Shown here piece after piece: positions 5,436 through 5,784 of a DNA stretch of 5,784 nucleotides. Each line of letters opens with the position of its first letter. Within the stretch, counting starts at the first letter, position 1. The translations under genes and the position numbers were made by a program. The notes below the pieces were generated by a model, which was given only the letters and a program-made list of their open reading frames with translations, was not told the DNA's origin and did no database searches. Source of the DNA: Acidobacteriota bacterium (GTDB lineage Bacteria > Acidobacteriota > Thermoanaerobaculia > Gp7-AA8); the NCBI GenBank assembly GCA_003223695.1, contig QHVY01000035.1, positions 1 to 5,784 on the forward strand, written 5' to 3'.

Positions 5436-5663
5436 ATGCAAATTCGAATCGATTACTGCGGCGTTTGAAACTATCTCCCTCGCGCCTCCAGTTTGGCGGC
5501 GGAAATCAAGAAAGAGCTCGGCATCGAGAGCAAGCTCGTGCGCGGCAGCGGCGGCATTTTCGATGTGACTGTCGACAACAAGCGCATCTTCTCGAAAAAA
5601 GAGGAAGGGCGGTTTCCTAGCGAGAAGGAAATCGTCGACCAGCTGCGGGCACTGGCGGTGTAG
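5436..5663 (+). CDS. SelW/Rdx-type selenoprotein (in-frame UGA = selenocysteine)
   Basis: 75 residues from ATG 5436 to TAG 5661 when TGA 5466-5468 is read as selenocysteine. The protein reads MQIRIDYCGV-U-NYLPRASSLA, then AEIKKELGIESKLVRGSGGI, FDVTVDNKRIFSKKEEGRFP and SEKEIVDQLRALAV. This is the whole Rdx family pattern: a short beta strand, YCxxU redox motif (C8, U11), YxxxAxxL helix, a Gly-rich GSGGIFDV turn and a VxxKxIFSKKxxGRFP segment. The family (SelW, SelT, SelH, Rdx12 and bacterial Rdx) has a thioredoxin-like fold and a CxxU or CxxC site; it is thought to act in thiol redox chemistry. The UGA sits exactly where Sec or Cys is expected, and the frame past it is fully conserved in pattern, which argues against a dead gene. 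A candidate SECIS hairpin follows. No strong Shine-Dalgarno is visible. The stop codon lies in a REPIN-like repeat. Confidence 0.87.
5483..5501 (+). promoter_or_regulatory. Candidate bacterial SECIS hairpin
   Basis: CGCC (5483-5486) pairs with GGCG (5498-5501); after a T/C mismatch (5487, 5497), CCA (5488-5490) pairs with TGG (5494-5496), leaving the 3-nt loop GTT. The loop starts 22 nt after the UGA and begins with G, matching the known bacterial SECIS layout (small loop with an early G, roughly 16-37 nt from the UGA, inside the coding region). An alternative fold of the same bases gives an 8-nt loop TCCAGTTT. Found by eye, not by folding energy. Confidence 0.5.
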
Positions 5664-5719
5664 GGCACGGCTGCGCCGTGCCGCACCCGGGGTTCGGCAC
5701 GACGCAGTCGTGCCCTACA
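5659..5719. repeat. REPIN-like double hairpin, copy 2
   Basis: Same 61-bp layout as the copy at 609-669. The outer arms TGTAGGGCACG (5659-5669) and CGTGCCCTACA (5709-5719) pair perfectly over 11 bp. The inner hairpins are GGCACGGC-TGC-GCCGTGCC (5664-5682) and GGCACGAC-GCA-GTCGTGCC (5696-5714), both perfect 8-bp stems, with a 13-nt spacer. Compared with copy 1, the stem changes are paired: A620-T626 and T621-A625 become G-C and C-G, and G652-C658 becomes A-T. The left end contains the TAG stop of the selenoprotein gene. Confidence 0.85.
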
Positions 5720-5721
5720 AT
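5716..5721 (+). promoter_or_regulatory. Candidate -10 hexamer for the last gene
   Basis: TACAAT lies 7 nt before ATG 5729, with no Shine-Dalgarno between them (only a C run), so a leaderless start is likely. Its first four bases are the end of the REPIN-like repeat. The TTCGGC at 5693-5698 is a poor -35 candidate at 17-nt spacing. Confidence 0.4.
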
Positions 5722-5728
5722 GCCCCCC

Positions 5729-5784
5729 ATGGACCGCACTTTCGTCGAACGCATCGCCGAGCTCGTTCAGCTTCACGCCAACGC
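5729..5784 (+). CDS. N-terminal fragment of an unidentified protein
   Basis: Eighteen full codons are visible before the window ends: MDRTFVERIAELVQLHAN. It looks like the start of a soluble helical protein, with no signal peptide. I do not recognise the family from so short a piece. The start is supported by the TACAAT hexamer just upstream and by the absence of other coding signal after the selenoprotein stop. Confidence 0.55.
   Translation, partial: MDRTFVERIAELVQLHAN

Noticed and set aside
5466..5468. TGA as a disabling nonsense mutation (pseudogene)
   Set aside because: It lies exactly at the redox residue of the CxxU motif, the downstream frame fits the family to its end, and a fitting hairpin follows. 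Not fully excluded without selA/selB/selC/selD evidence.
5374..5568. Plus-strand 64-codon ORF across the heptamer array
   Set aside because: Its first part is the translated repeat and the rest is an out-of-frame reading of the selenoprotein gene.
5471..5776. Minus-strand ORF of 101 codons over the selenoprotein gene and repeat
   Set aside because: It runs through the palindromic repeat and is the complement of a well-supported family member on the + strand.

Overview
The window is GC-rich, densely coded and reads almost entirely on the + strand. Several traits point to an Acidobacteriota-like soil or sediment bacterium: a secreted FN3 protein ending in short IKAxHxxELR repeats, a sulfatase-superfamily protein ending in an LxxLGYV-type tail, start codons with a -10-like hexamer just upstream and no Shine-Dalgarno, and many imperfect palindromic repeats between genes. 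This placement rests on gene style, not on a marker gene.

Layout, left to right. (1) 2-541: C-terminal end of a probably exported fibronectin type III protein with a 36-residue repeat. (2) 542-714: intergenic, holding a 61-bp double-hairpin REPIN-like element. (3) 715-2029: sulfatase / alkaline-phosphatase superfamily protein; its signal peptide is in one frame and its catalytic domain in another, so there is a frameshift near 790-797. (4) 2065-5357: a tight four-gene run made of a RodZ-like HTH/transmembrane/DUF4115 protein, a HEAT-like helical repeat protein, a J-domain/TPR protein and a PP2C-type Ser/Thr phosphatase. The junctions are a 4-nt overlap, 0 nt and 6 nt, so this is very probably one operon, with themes of envelope-linked scaffolding, protein-protein adaptors and phospho-signalling. 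(5) 5358-5432: two opposed arrays of a 7-bp unit. (6) 5436-5663: a small gene that ordinary gene callers would miss because it has an in-frame TGA. Read through, it encodes a 75-residue SelW/Rdx-type thioredoxin-fold protein with a C-G-V-U motif and a plausible bacterial SECIS hairpin just after the UGA. (7) 5659-5719: a second REPIN-like copy that supplies the stop codon of the selenoprotein gene and most of a -10-like hexamer for the next gene. (8) 5729-5784: start of a further gene, cut by the window edge.

The strongest discovery is the selenoprotein gene. Next is the palindromic repeat family with fixed TGTAG...CTACA ends, of which one copy lies inside the reading frame of the RodZ-like gene.
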